A stretch of DNA of 20,617 nt from Candidatus Delongbacteria bacterium (GTDB lineage: Bacteria > UBA4055), in NCBI GenBank assembly GCA_016937995.1, contig JAFGVM010000030.1:1-20617 (forward strand). The letters run 5' to 3'. Under the pieces are notes generated by a model, which worked only from the letters and a program-made list of their open reading frames with translations, did not search any database and had not been told where the DNA came from. This document shows, piece after piece, positions 1 through 6,599 of the stretch (its first letter is position 1; each line of letters opens with the position of its first letter). The position numbers were made by a program, and so were the translations under genes.

Positions 1-801
1 GTTAAAATTGATCTTTTTTGTGTAATCCCATGCTGCAAAAACTTTAGCAGTATACCACTGATATTTATAAGTTTCATCATTTAACTGTTGTTCATAACGA
101 ACAATAGGTTTTAATAATAATTTGTATTGTTCCAATAGGTATGAATAGCAACCTTCTACACCAATAATGAATTGTGTTTGATTTAAAGGGGACTCAGGTT
201 TTGTATCCCGATCAGTATAAGATTTCAACAACCCTTTAGAGAAAAATCCATATGCTGCAATACCTTCTTCAAATTTGTCCCAAGGTGAAAGAAGATGGAA
301 CTCAATATCTCTGGTGTCATATCCAAAAGTAGAAGTAACATCAAGCTGCATATCAGAAGTTATCATCATATCATCTCTTGTTACACTATACCCTTGTTTT
401 GATACAAAATAAAATGGAAGTCCGAAAGTGATAAAAGTACTGTCTTTCATGAAATACTTGATCATTGGATTTACCTGCAAATTCATATCATAAGCAAATG
501 ATTCATTTGTTGATCCGGAAGGTATTTCATTAACAGGTAATTCGTCAGAAGAACTGAACTTTTTCATTTTAAAACCACCGTCTGCGTACAGATAATACAT
601 AGATTTTTCATCTGTTTTACCCTCGAGTCTATATGAACCGTAAGGGATCGCAATATTTGTCAAAGAATTACCTGTGAATCTTTCGGCATTGAGCAAATAT
701 CCTGTACCTGCGGATGCATAACCTTTATGTTTTGTAATTTCAAATTGAGAAAACAAACTGAATGCGAAAACAAACACAGAAATAACAATGTATTTTTTCA
801 T
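1..801 (-). CDS. Secreted, probable outer-membrane beta-barrel protein (C-terminus cut off by window edge)
   Basis: Reading on the minus strand from the ATG at 799-801, 267 codons run without a stop to the window edge, so the C-terminus is missing. The N-terminus MKKYIVISVFVFAFSLFSQ is a typical signal peptide with a short basic start, a hydrophobic core and a likely cleavage after Ser-Gln; there is no lipobox cysteine. The mature part has no further long hydrophobic helix. It is rich in Tyr, Phe, Ser and Thr in short alternating stretches (for example around residues 110-135 and 215-260), as in outer-membrane barrels. A purine-rich site (GGAAAA) precedes the start. The gene diverges from ftsY and has its own promoter. 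I do not recognise the family; the barrel assignment is inference from composition, while secretion is well supported. Confidence 0.7.
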   Translation of the reverse strand, partial: MKKYIVISVFVFAFSLFSQFEITKHKGYASAGTGYLLNAERFTGNSLTNIAIPYGSYRLEGKTDEKSMYYLYADGGFKMKKFSSSDELPVNEIPSGSTNESFAYDMNLQVNPMIKYFMKDSTFITFGLPFYFVSKQGYSVTRDDMMITSDMQLDVTSTFGYDTRDIEFHLLSPWDKFEEGIAAYGFFSKGLLKSYTDRDTKPESPLNQTQFIIGVEGCYSYLLEQYKLLLKPIVRYEQQLNDETYKYQWYTAKVFAAWDYTKKINFN

Positions 802-855
802 ATTATTTTTCCTTTTTTGATAGTATGTAGCTTCTTTTAGAAAACACCAACATAA

Positions 856-884
856 AATTTACGTATTATTCTATTGAATGTCAA
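856..884 (-). promoter_or_regulatory. Sigma-70-like promoter for the secreted protein gene
   Basis: On the minus strand a perfect -35 TTGACA (879-884) is followed after 17 bases by TAAATT (856-861). Transcription would start near 849, leaving a leader of about 48 bases before the ATG at 801. Confidence 0.6.
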
Positions 885-948
885 GTTTTAAAGTGTTTGA
901 TATATCTGTCTATTATTACTCTTGAAAAATTACAGGATTTAATAAAAA

Positions 949-977
949 TTGATTATTAAATTACATATTCTTATATT
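949..977 (+). promoter_or_regulatory. Sigma-70-like promoter for ftsY
   Basis: TTGATT (949-954), a 17-base spacer and TATATT (972-977) match the sigma-70 consensus at 4 of 6 and 5 of 6 positions. The predicted start near 984 leaves a leader of about 25 bases carrying the GGAAAG ribosome site at 1001-1006. Confidence 0.5.
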
Positions 978-1009
978 CTCCCGTTGAACATTAAGAAATT
1001 GGAAAGAAT

Positions 1010-2068
1010 ATGCCATTGTTTAGAAAAAAAAGAGTGCGTGAATATTTAAACGAAGTGACATTTTTAAAAGAATATGAAGAAATTCTTAAACAACGTTCAC
1101 TTTCAATATCAGAAAAACCATCAGTAGAATTAATCAAAGAAAAAACTGTTCAGAAAGAGAGTTTATTTGATAAACTGACAAGAACATTATCCAAGACTAA
1201 AAATAATGTTGTAGGGAAATTAAATTCTGTTCTATCAAAAAATAATGCTTTGAATGAAGATACTCTTGATGAAATAGAAGAAGCTCTCTACACTTCAGAT
1301 ATCGGTGTCAAAACCACAGAATTAATTATTCAAAAACTTAGAGTTAGAATCAAGGATATGAAATCAGATGAAGATCTCGATATCAAGAATTTGATAAAAG
1401 ATGAGATAGTCAACATGATCAATATACCGGATAAAATCGATACTAATAACATTGAAAAACCTTACATTATCTTGGTAGTAGGTGTTAACGGCAATGGCAA
1501 GACAACAACAATAGGTAAGTTAGCCCATTATTACAAATCAGAAGGAAAGAAAGTTCTTATAGGTGCTGCGGATACTTTTAGAGCAGCTGCGATAGAACAA
1601 TTACAAACCTGGGCAGAGAGAACTGGATCAGATTTTGTAAAACATCAGATGGGATCAGATCCGGCAGCCGTAGCTTTTGATTCCTATAAGGCAGGAGAAG
1701 CAAGGGATATGGATATTGTTTTGATCGATACTGCAGGAAGATTACATAATAAAGTCAATTTAATGAATGAGCTTGAAAAGATAACAAGGGTATTAAAAAA
1801 ATTAAATGAAAATGCACCGCATGAAGTATTATTAGTACTGGATGCCACTACCGGTCAAAATGCATTAAGTCAAGCCAAGCAGTTCAGTAGATCATCAGGT
1901 GTAACAGGAATCGTACTGACTAAACTTGATGGAACAGCAAAAGGCGGTGTTACAATTGCAATTAATCAAGAAATGGATATTCCTGTTAAATTTATTGGAC
2001 TTGGAGAACAAAAGGAAGACCTGGAAATTTTTGATCCAAAAGTATTTGTTGAAACAATTTTTGAATAA
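1010..2068 (+). CDS. ftsY: Signal recognition particle receptor FtsY (SRP GTPase)
   Basis: FtsY is the membrane-associated receptor that docks the SRP-ribosome complex at the Sec translocon; its GTPase pairs with that of Ffh. The 352-residue protein has a short basic and charged N-terminal A region (about 1-50), a helical N domain (about 50-145) and a complete G domain. The G domain shows the P-loop GVNGNGKTTT (158-167), DTFRAAAIEQL (188-198), DTAGR (240-244), TKLDGTAKGG (304-313) and the closing GLGE motif (330-333) followed by the amphipathic C-terminal helix. It lacks the long acidic A domain of enterobacterial FtsY, as in many other bacteria. The ATG at 1010 follows GGAAAG closely and no better start lies upstream. 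Ffh is not in the window, and the gene appears monocistronic, with its own promoter and a terminator right after the stop. Confidence 0.97.
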   Translation: MPLFRKKRVREYLNEVTFLKEYEEILKQRSLSISEKPSVELIKEKTVQKESLFDKLTRTLSKTKNNVVGKLNSVLSKNNALNEDTLDEIEEALYTSDIGVKTTELIIQKLRVRIKDMKSDEDLDIKNLIKDEIVNMINIPDKIDTNNIEKPYIILVVGVNGNGKTTTIGKLAHYYKSEGKKVLIGAADTFRAAAIEQLQTWAERTGSDFVKHQMGSDPAAVAFDSYKAGEARDMDIVLIDTAGRLHNKVNLMNELEKITRVLKKLNENAPHEVLLVLDATTGQNALSQAKQFSRSSGVTGIVLTKLDGTAKGGVTIAINQEMDIPVKFIGLGEQKEDLEIFDPKVFVETIFE

Positions 2069-2095
2069 AAAAAGGACGAATTTCGTCCTTTTTTT
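2069..2095. terminator. Probable bidirectional intrinsic terminator between ftsY and the response regulator gene
   Basis: The hairpin has the core GGACG-AATTT-CGTCC (2074-2088), with an A-run on its left (from 2067) and a T-run on its right (2089-2095). The A-run extends the stem and acts as the U-tail when read on the minus strand. It starts at the ftsY stop codon and lies 20 bases beyond the stop of the convergent gene, so it can serve both. Confidence 0.85.
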
Positions 2096-2114
2096 CAATA
2101 TTTCTATTATCGAT

Positions 2115-2477
2115 CTATTTTTTTAACAATTTTGTTATATCATCCAGTTCTAATTTTAATTTTTCAAAATCTACAGGTTTAGTGTGGAAAGAATACAAAG
2201 ATTCTTTTAATTCCTTAGTGATGATATTTTGTATCATATAACCGGATATCATTATTATAAAAATATCATCTTTTTCCTTCTTGATATCCTTTATGATATC
2301 CTTACCTTTTACTCTTCCAAGATGATAATCCAAAATGACCACATCATAATTAGATATTTCTTTCAACGCTGTTACGTAGTTGTTAAAAGTTTTACATGGA
2401 TATTCGAAATGTTCAAGATTATCTTTGAAGATCCTTAGAGTCAGTATGTCATCATCGATTACAGCAACATTAAGCAT
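2115..2477 (-). CDS. Stand-alone receiver-domain response regulator (CheY/Spo0F-like)
   Basis: The 120-residue protein is a single REC domain with no output domain. The acidic Mg-binding cluster is Asp8-Asp9-Asp10, the phosphoacceptor is Asp50 in VVILDYHLG, the switch Ser78 lies in IMISGY, and the conserved Lys100 sits in HTKPVDF, so it should be phosphorylatable. Such proteins act by protein-protein contact, as in chemotaxis, phosphorelays or regulator adaptors. No histidine kinase, chemotaxis or flagellar gene is nearby, so it is an orphan and its partner cannot be named. A purine-rich site (GAAAGTGAAAG) precedes the ATG. The 139-base gap to lysS carries a candidate promoter, so it can be transcribed separately, although no terminator separates it from the upstream lysS operon. 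Confidence 0.9.
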   Translation of the reverse strand: MLNVAVIDDDILTLRIFKDNLEHFEYPCKTFNNYVTALKEISNYDVVILDYHLGRVKGKDIIKDIKKEKDDIFIIMISGYMIQNIITKELKESLYSFHTKPVDFEKLKLELDDITKLLKK

Positions 2478-2548
2478 AATACTTTCACTTTCTTAGTTTT
2501 TAATACGATATAAATGATATTTTTGATTTATCAATTCTCCCTGAACAA

Positions 2549-2577
2549 AAGCTAAAGAGAAATATAATAAATGTCAA
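2549..2577 (-). promoter_or_regulatory. Candidate promoter of the response regulator gene
   Basis: On the minus strand a perfect TTGACA (2572-2577) and, after 17 bases, TAGCTT (2549-2554) match the -35 fully and the -10 at its most conserved positions (TAxxxT). The leader would be about 65 bases and contains the small inverted repeat TTGAT-TT-ATCAA (2524-2535). Confidence 0.45.
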
Positions 2578-2616
2578 TAGAAAATACGATTAATAATACT
2601 TCTATTTATTTGCCAA

Positions 2617-4110
2617 TTACTGATTTTCAGGTTTCATTGTCGGGAATAAGAGGATATCCCTGATTGACCGTTCTCCTGTTAATAACATTACCATCCTATC
2701 AATTCCCAGACCTAAACCTCCAGTTGGAGGCATACCTGTTTCAATAGCCTGAACAAAATTTTCATCCATTGGAGATGCTTCCTTGTCAACATCTCTTCTC
2801 AAGGATTGTTCATAAAGAGTTTTTCTTTGAAAAACCGGATCATTGGACTCGCTGTAGGCGTTCGCATATTCGTTACCGGCAATAAACAATTCAAATCTCT
2901 GTAAATATCGTTCATCATCATAATCCGGTTTACATAAAGGTGTTGTTTCTACAGGTTGGTGAGTAATGAACACCGGTTGAATGATCTGCTCTTCAACATA
3001 CAGCTCAAATATTTCATTTATAGCTAATCCACGAATAAATTCACCTTTTATCTTCCCACCTTTTTTTTCGATCAATTTTTTCATATCATCATCAGACAAA
3101 GATTCAACATCTATCTCGGTATATTCTTTTATCGCATCTACCATCTTCAATCTCTTCCAAGGTGTCTTCAGGTCTATTACGTTGCCCTTGAATTCAATTT
3201 GAGTAGTTCCATAAAGTTGTTTACAGGTAGATTCAAAGATCTCTTCAGTAATATTCATCATATCATTATAGTCAGCATATGCCTGATAGAGCTCAAGCAT
3301 TGTGAATTCCGGATTATGTGTCCTGTCCATACCCTCATTTCTGAAACATTTGCCTATTTCATATACTCTGTCCATACCACCCACGATCAATCTTTTTAAA
3401 TACGGTTCTATTGCGATCCTTAAATATAATTTCATATCCAAAGTGTTGTGATGTGTCGTAAAAGGACTGGCGTTGGCACCACCGTATATAGGTAACAAAG
3501 TTGGTGTTTCAACTTCCAGGAAATCCTTACTGTCCAGAATGTTTTTAATATTTTTAATGATCCGGATCCTTTTTTCAAAAGTTTCCCGAACTCCCGGAGT
3601 GACAATAAGGTCCACATGTCTGTTCCGATAACGAAGTTCTTTGTCGGAAAAGGCATCGAATACTTCACCATCTTTTTCTTTCACTATCGGCAGGGGTCTA
3701 ATATTTTTAGTCAGTAAAACAAGTTTAGTTATATAAACAGTGATCTCTCCGACGTTTGTTTTTTTAACAGTTCCCTCAACACCGATAATGTCACCGATAT
3801 CCAGTTTTTTAAATAGGTTATAATCAGTTTCTCCGATATTTTTCAATGCAACATAGAGCTGAATTTTACCTTTCTGGTCCATTATACTTGCAAAAGCAGC
3901 TTTACCCATTATCCTTGTTGACATTATTCTGCCAGCCAAAGACACTATCTTATTTTCATGAACTTCTGAGTCAAAATCTTCAAAATTTGATATAATATCA
4001 CTTGAAAAATTTCTAACATCGTAGTTATACGGAAATGGATTGATACCCATTTCTCTTATTTCTTTTATTTTCTCAATACGAGTATTGATCAATTTACCTT
4101 GATCTTCCAC
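2617..4110 (-). CDS. lysS: Lysyl-tRNA synthetase, class II
   Basis: The enzyme charges tRNA-Lys with lysine using ATP. An N-terminal OB-fold anticodon-binding domain (about residues 55-140) precedes the class II catalytic core. Motif 2 includes CFRNEGMDRTHNPEFTMLE (about 255-273), and motif 3 is GLGLGIDRMVMLLTGER near the C-terminus. At about 497 residues the length is normal. I chose the GTG at 4108-4110 because GGGG stands six bases before it, and the resulting N-terminus (MEDQGKLINTRIEKIKEIRE) has the usual family register. The longer frame would need a TTG at 4120-4122 with no ribosome site. The gene lies 41 bases after recA in the same direction with no terminator between, so it is probably the last or next-to-last gene of a pfp-recA-lysS operon. 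Confidence 0.97.
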   Translation of the reverse strand: MEDQGKLINTRIEKIKEIREMGINPFPYNYDVRNFSSDIISNFEDFDSEVHENKIVSLAGRIMSTRIMGKAAFASIMDQKGKIQLYVALKNIGETDYNLFKKLDIGDIIGVEGTVKKTNVGEITVYITKLVLLTKNIRPLPIVKEKDGEVFDAFSDKELRYRNRHVDLIVTPGVRETFEKRIRIIKNIKNILDSKDFLEVETPTLLPIYGGANASPFTTHHNTLDMKLYLRIAIEPYLKRLIVGGMDRVYEIGKCFRNEGMDRTHNPEFTMLELYQAYADYNDMMNITEEIFESTCKQLYGTTQIEFKGNVIDLKTPWKRLKMVDAIKEYTEIDVESLSDDDMKKLIEKKGGKIKGEFIRGLAINEIFELYVEEQIIQPVFITHQPVETTPLCKPDYDDERYLQRFELFIAGNEYANAYSESNDPVFQRKTLYEQSLRRDVDKEASPMDENFVQAIETGMPPTGGLGLGIDRMVMLLTGERSIRDILLFPTMKPENQ

Positions 4111-4151
4111 ATTTAACCCCAATTAATATTTAAACACGTCATCAGCTTGAT

Positions 4152-5147
4152 CTACAGGCCGAATGTTTCTCTAACCTTAGTCTCAACATCATTATATAAT
4201 TTCTGATTTTCAAGTAAGTTCTGTTTTACTTTTTCTCTTCCCTGACCTATTCTTTCCTCACCGTATGAGAACCAAGATCCTGATTTTTTTATTATATCGT
4301 TCTCAACAGCAATATCAATTATTTCTCCAACTCTTGAAACACCTTCTCCGTAGATCATATCAAATTCAGCGACTTTGAAAGGCGGGGCAACTTTATTTTT
4401 AACTATTTTTACTCTAGTTCTGCTCCCGATAACATTTTCTTTTTCCTTTATACTTGCAATTCTTCTGACATCAAGCCTTATGGATGAATAAAATTTCAAA
4501 GCATTTCCACCTGTTGTAGTTTCAGGATTACCAAACATTACTCCGATCTTCATTCTGATCTGATTTATGAAAATTACCATACACTTGGACTTTGATACCG
4601 TGCCGGCTATTTTTCGTAAAGCCTGGGACATTAACCTTGCCTGAAGCCCCATATGTGAATCTCCCATATCACCTTCGATCTCAGCTTTAGGAGTTAATGC
4701 TGCTACAGAATCAACTACAATGATATCAATTGCATTAGATCTTACCAAAGTTTCAGTAATATCCATTGCCTGTTCACCGAAATCAGGTTGCGATATAAGA
4801 AGGTTTTTAGTATCAACACCGATTTTTTCCGCATAATTGGTGTCCAAAGCATGTTCAGCATCTACAAAAGCGCAGATACCACCTTTTTTTTGAGCTTCAG
4901 CAATAGCATGTAAAGCTAATGTTGTTTTTCCTGAACTCTCCGGACCGAAAATTTCAATTATTCTTCCCTTTGGAAGCCCGCCTATCCCGGTAGCAATATC
5001 AAGGCCGAAAGAACCTGTTGAGATAGCCTCCAGTTTTAAAACCGGCTTATCTTCACCCAGTTTCATAATGGCACCCTTTCCGTAAGCCTTTTCTATCTGT
5101 GCGATGGAATGGTCCAGCATTTTAATTTTTTCCTCATTCTTACTCAT
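4152..5147 (-). CDS. recA: Recombinase RecA
   Basis: RecA forms filaments on single-stranded DNA, drives homologous strand exchange and acts as coprotease for SOS induction. The 331-residue protein has the N-terminal polymerisation helix, Walker A GPESSGKT (68-75), the aromatic/acidic stretch FVDAEHALD (94-102), Walker B IIVVDS (142-147 with Asp146), and the L2 region with [17 protein letters not shown] (206-222). It ends soon after the C-terminal domain (VRETFGL) and lacks the long acidic tail of E. coli RecA, so it is slightly short but complete. The GGAG ribosome site overlaps the stop region of the upstream phosphofructokinase gene, only 12 bases away, which points to co-transcription and translational coupling. 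I see no promoter or LexA-type operator directly before recA; any SOS control would have to act at the operon promoter or inside pfp. Confidence 0.98.
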   Translation of the reverse strand: MSKNEEKIKMLDHSIAQIEKAYGKGAIMKLGEDKPVLKLEAISTGSFGLDIATGIGGLPKGRIIEIFGPESSGKTTLALHAIAEAQKKGGICAFVDAEHALDTNYAEKIGVDTKNLLISQPDFGEQAMDITETLVRSNAIDIIVVDSVAALTPKAEIEGDMGDSHMGLQARLMSQALRKIAGTVSKSKCMVIFINQIRMKIGVMFGNPETTTGGNALKFYSSIRLDVRRIASIKEKENVIGSRTRVKIVKNKVAPPFKVAEFDMIYGEGVSRVGEIIDIAVENDIIKKSGSWFSYGEERIGQGREKVKQNLLENQKLYNDVETKVRETFGL

Positions 5148-5159
5148 TTTATATCTCCA

Positions 5160-6377
5160 CTACATTTTTAATATATTTTTAAGGTCGTAATTCTCTGGAT
5201 CGCTCAAGTATTTTTTTGCTTTACTGTAATCACTCTCTCTTATTGAATCCAAGCTCTTAAATACAAGGTTGTATGATTCATTTTCAGTATCCAGTAGTCT
5301 CGGTTTTATTTTTCCGTTCTCTCCTGCAATATCTTTCAGATAGAGCGGATCAACTTTTCCGTCCGGCATTGACACAACAATACATCCACTTTCTTTACGG
5401 TCGAACAATTCTTTCACACCGTTTCCCAAAGCGGAACAATATCTTAAGTCAAAAGCTATAGGATCGATACATCTTACTTCATAACCAATTTCTACTGGAC
5501 GGCTTTTAACTTTAATTCGAAGTTTATTAAGCTCCAGTTGAAGTAAGGTGTTAAAAATATGTGCCTTACTTACTTTACCTAGTTCAGGATGTCCGTGTTC
5601 ATCATAGGAAAAATGTATTCCAGATTTAAGGATCTGTTCATCGGACATGAAATGAAATACACCTTCACTGATTATGATCGCTCCATAATCGATACCAAGT
5701 ATAATTCTCTTTACAATAGCCGAGACCATCATTTTTATCATTCTGTCAAAAGTGATCTCTACATTCTTAAACATCTCAGGTATGATTATCATCGGATAAT
5801 GAGCACTGGCACCAATACCGAAAGCAAGATGCCCCGCTTCTCTACCCATCGAGCATACGACAAACCAGTTTCCGCTTGTACGTCCGTCTTCATAGACAGT
5901 TGAGGCAATCCTGACACCCTCGTTCTTTGCAGAATGATAACCGAATGTAGGAAGATTGCTTGGTAGCGGAAGGTCATTATCAATAGTTTTTGGGACATGA
6001 ATATTTTGAATTTTAATTTCATGATCCTCGAGATATTTTGTTATTCTGTTCGCGGTGGAAGCGGTATCGTCACCACCGATCGTTACCAAAAGCTTTATAT
6101 TATGGTTTACAAAGAAGTCTTTTGAGAATTCAGAATCTTTAGGTTTATAACGGCTCATTCTCAGGTATGAACCTCCCTTGTTAAATATTCTGTCGGCCAG
6201 TTCAAAGTTCAACACTACGATATCAGGTTCTTCACTGAACAAAGTTTTATATCCATAATTTAACCCAAGAACAGAATATCCATCTGATAAAAATCTCTTA
6301 GCGATAGTGGCTACCACGGTATTGATCCCTGGTGCAGGTCCTCCTCCGCATAGTATTGCAACTGCTCCGTTTTGCAT
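5160..6377 (-). CDS. pfp: Pyrophosphate-dependent phosphofructokinase (Thermotoga-type PPi-PFK)
   Basis: The protein interconverts fructose 6-phosphate and fructose 1,6-bisphosphate, probably with PPi as phosphoryl donor. Its 405 residues match the PFK fold: GGGPAPGIN (11-19), GGSYLRMSR (68-76), GGDDT (101-105), HVPKTIDNDLPLP (127-139) and MGREAGHLA (177-185). The donor-specificity pair is Asp104 and Lys130, equivalent to Gly104 and Gly124 of ATP-using E. coli PfkA; Asp plus Lys is the signature of PPi enzymes. From memory the sequence closely follows the Thermotoga maritima PPi-PFK. Asp133 is the expected catalytic base. The start ATG follows GGGG. It opens the probable pfp-recA-lysS operon and diverges from a second phosphofructokinase of the other donor type. 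PPi use is a strong prediction from residues, not a demonstration. Confidence 0.92.
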   Translation of the reverse strand: MQNGAVAILCGGGPAPGINTVVATIAKRFLSDGYSVLGLNYGYKTLFSEEPDIVVLNFELADRIFNKGGSYLRMSRYKPKDSEFSKDFFVNHNIKLLVTIGGDDTASTANRITKYLEDHEIKIQNIHVPKTIDNDLPLPSNLPTFGYHSAKNEGVRIASTVYEDGRTSGNWFVVCSMGREAGHLAFGIGASAHYPMIIIPEMFKNVEITFDRMIKMMVSAIVKRIILGIDYGAIIISEGVFHFMSDEQILKSGIHFSYDEHGHPELGKVSKAHIFNTLLQLELNKLRIKVKSRPVEIGYEVRCIDPIAFDLRYCSALGNGVKELFDRKESGCIVVSMPDGKVDPLYLKDIAGENGKIKPRLLDTENESYNLVFKSLDSIRESDYSKAKKYLSDPENYDLKNILKM

Positions 6378-6395
6378 GTTTTACCCCGATAAAAG

Positions 6396-6414
6396 TTAGT
6401 TATATATTGACTAA
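6396..6414. repeat. Inverted repeat TTAGT-N9-ACTAA at the predicted pfp-recA-lysS transcription start
   Basis: TTAGT (6396-6400) and ACTAA (6410-6414) are perfect inverted half-sites with centres 14 bases apart. The pair lies just downstream of the -10 (6425-6430) of the minus-strand promoter, over the expected start site, where a repressor would act. It could also be chance in A+T-rich DNA. Confidence 0.35.
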
Positions 6415-6424
6415 ATAATACACA

Positions 6425-6453
6425 AATATATATAAGAGAGCTTTCATAGTCAA
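6425..6453 (-). promoter_or_regulatory. Sigma-70-like promoter of the pfp-recA-lysS operon
   Basis: On the minus strand TTGACT (6448-6453), a 17-base spacer and TATATT (6425-6430) each match the consensus at 5 of 6 positions. Transcription would start near 6418, giving a leader of about 40 bases. Confidence 0.65.
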
Positions 6454-6477
6454 CATCATAAATATAAACAAGTCAAA

Positions 6478-6494
6478 AGGTCAAATAGTGACCT
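6478..6494. promoter_or_regulatory. Palindromic candidate operator AGGTCA-N5-TGACCT between the two phosphofructokinase promoters
   Basis: A perfect 6+6 inverted repeat with a 5-base centre lies 24 bases upstream of the pfp -35 box and 48 bases upstream of the pfkA -35 box. The position suits an activator or dual regulator of the divergent genes. A T-run follows about 11 bases later, but the stem is too short and the run too far away for a good terminator. Confidence 0.45.
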
Positions 6495-6542
6495 GGTAAG
6501 ACTTTTTTTGATTTTTATTTTACTTCAATTCAGATATTCGAC

Positions 6543-6571
6543 TTGTAATTTAGGTGATTTAACTTTATAAT
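6543..6571 (+). promoter_or_regulatory. Sigma-70-like promoter of the ATP-type phosphofructokinase gene
   Basis: TTGTAA (6543-6548), a 17-base spacer and a perfect TATAAT (6566-6571) precede a short leader with a strong ribosome site GGTGGAGG (6589-6595) before the ATG at 6600. Confidence 0.65.
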
Positions 6572-6599
6572 ATATTATCAATTTTTTGGTGGAGGAAAA

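Noticed and set aside
2278-2302. Short direct repeat GATATCCTT
   Set aside because: It lies inside the response regulator gene and reflects the repeated peptide IKDIK; not a DNA element.
2549-2577. Bacteroidota-type -7 box (TAnnTTTG) before the response regulator gene
   Set aside because: TAGCTTTTG only nearly fits, and the other promoters in the window follow the ordinary sigma-70 pattern.
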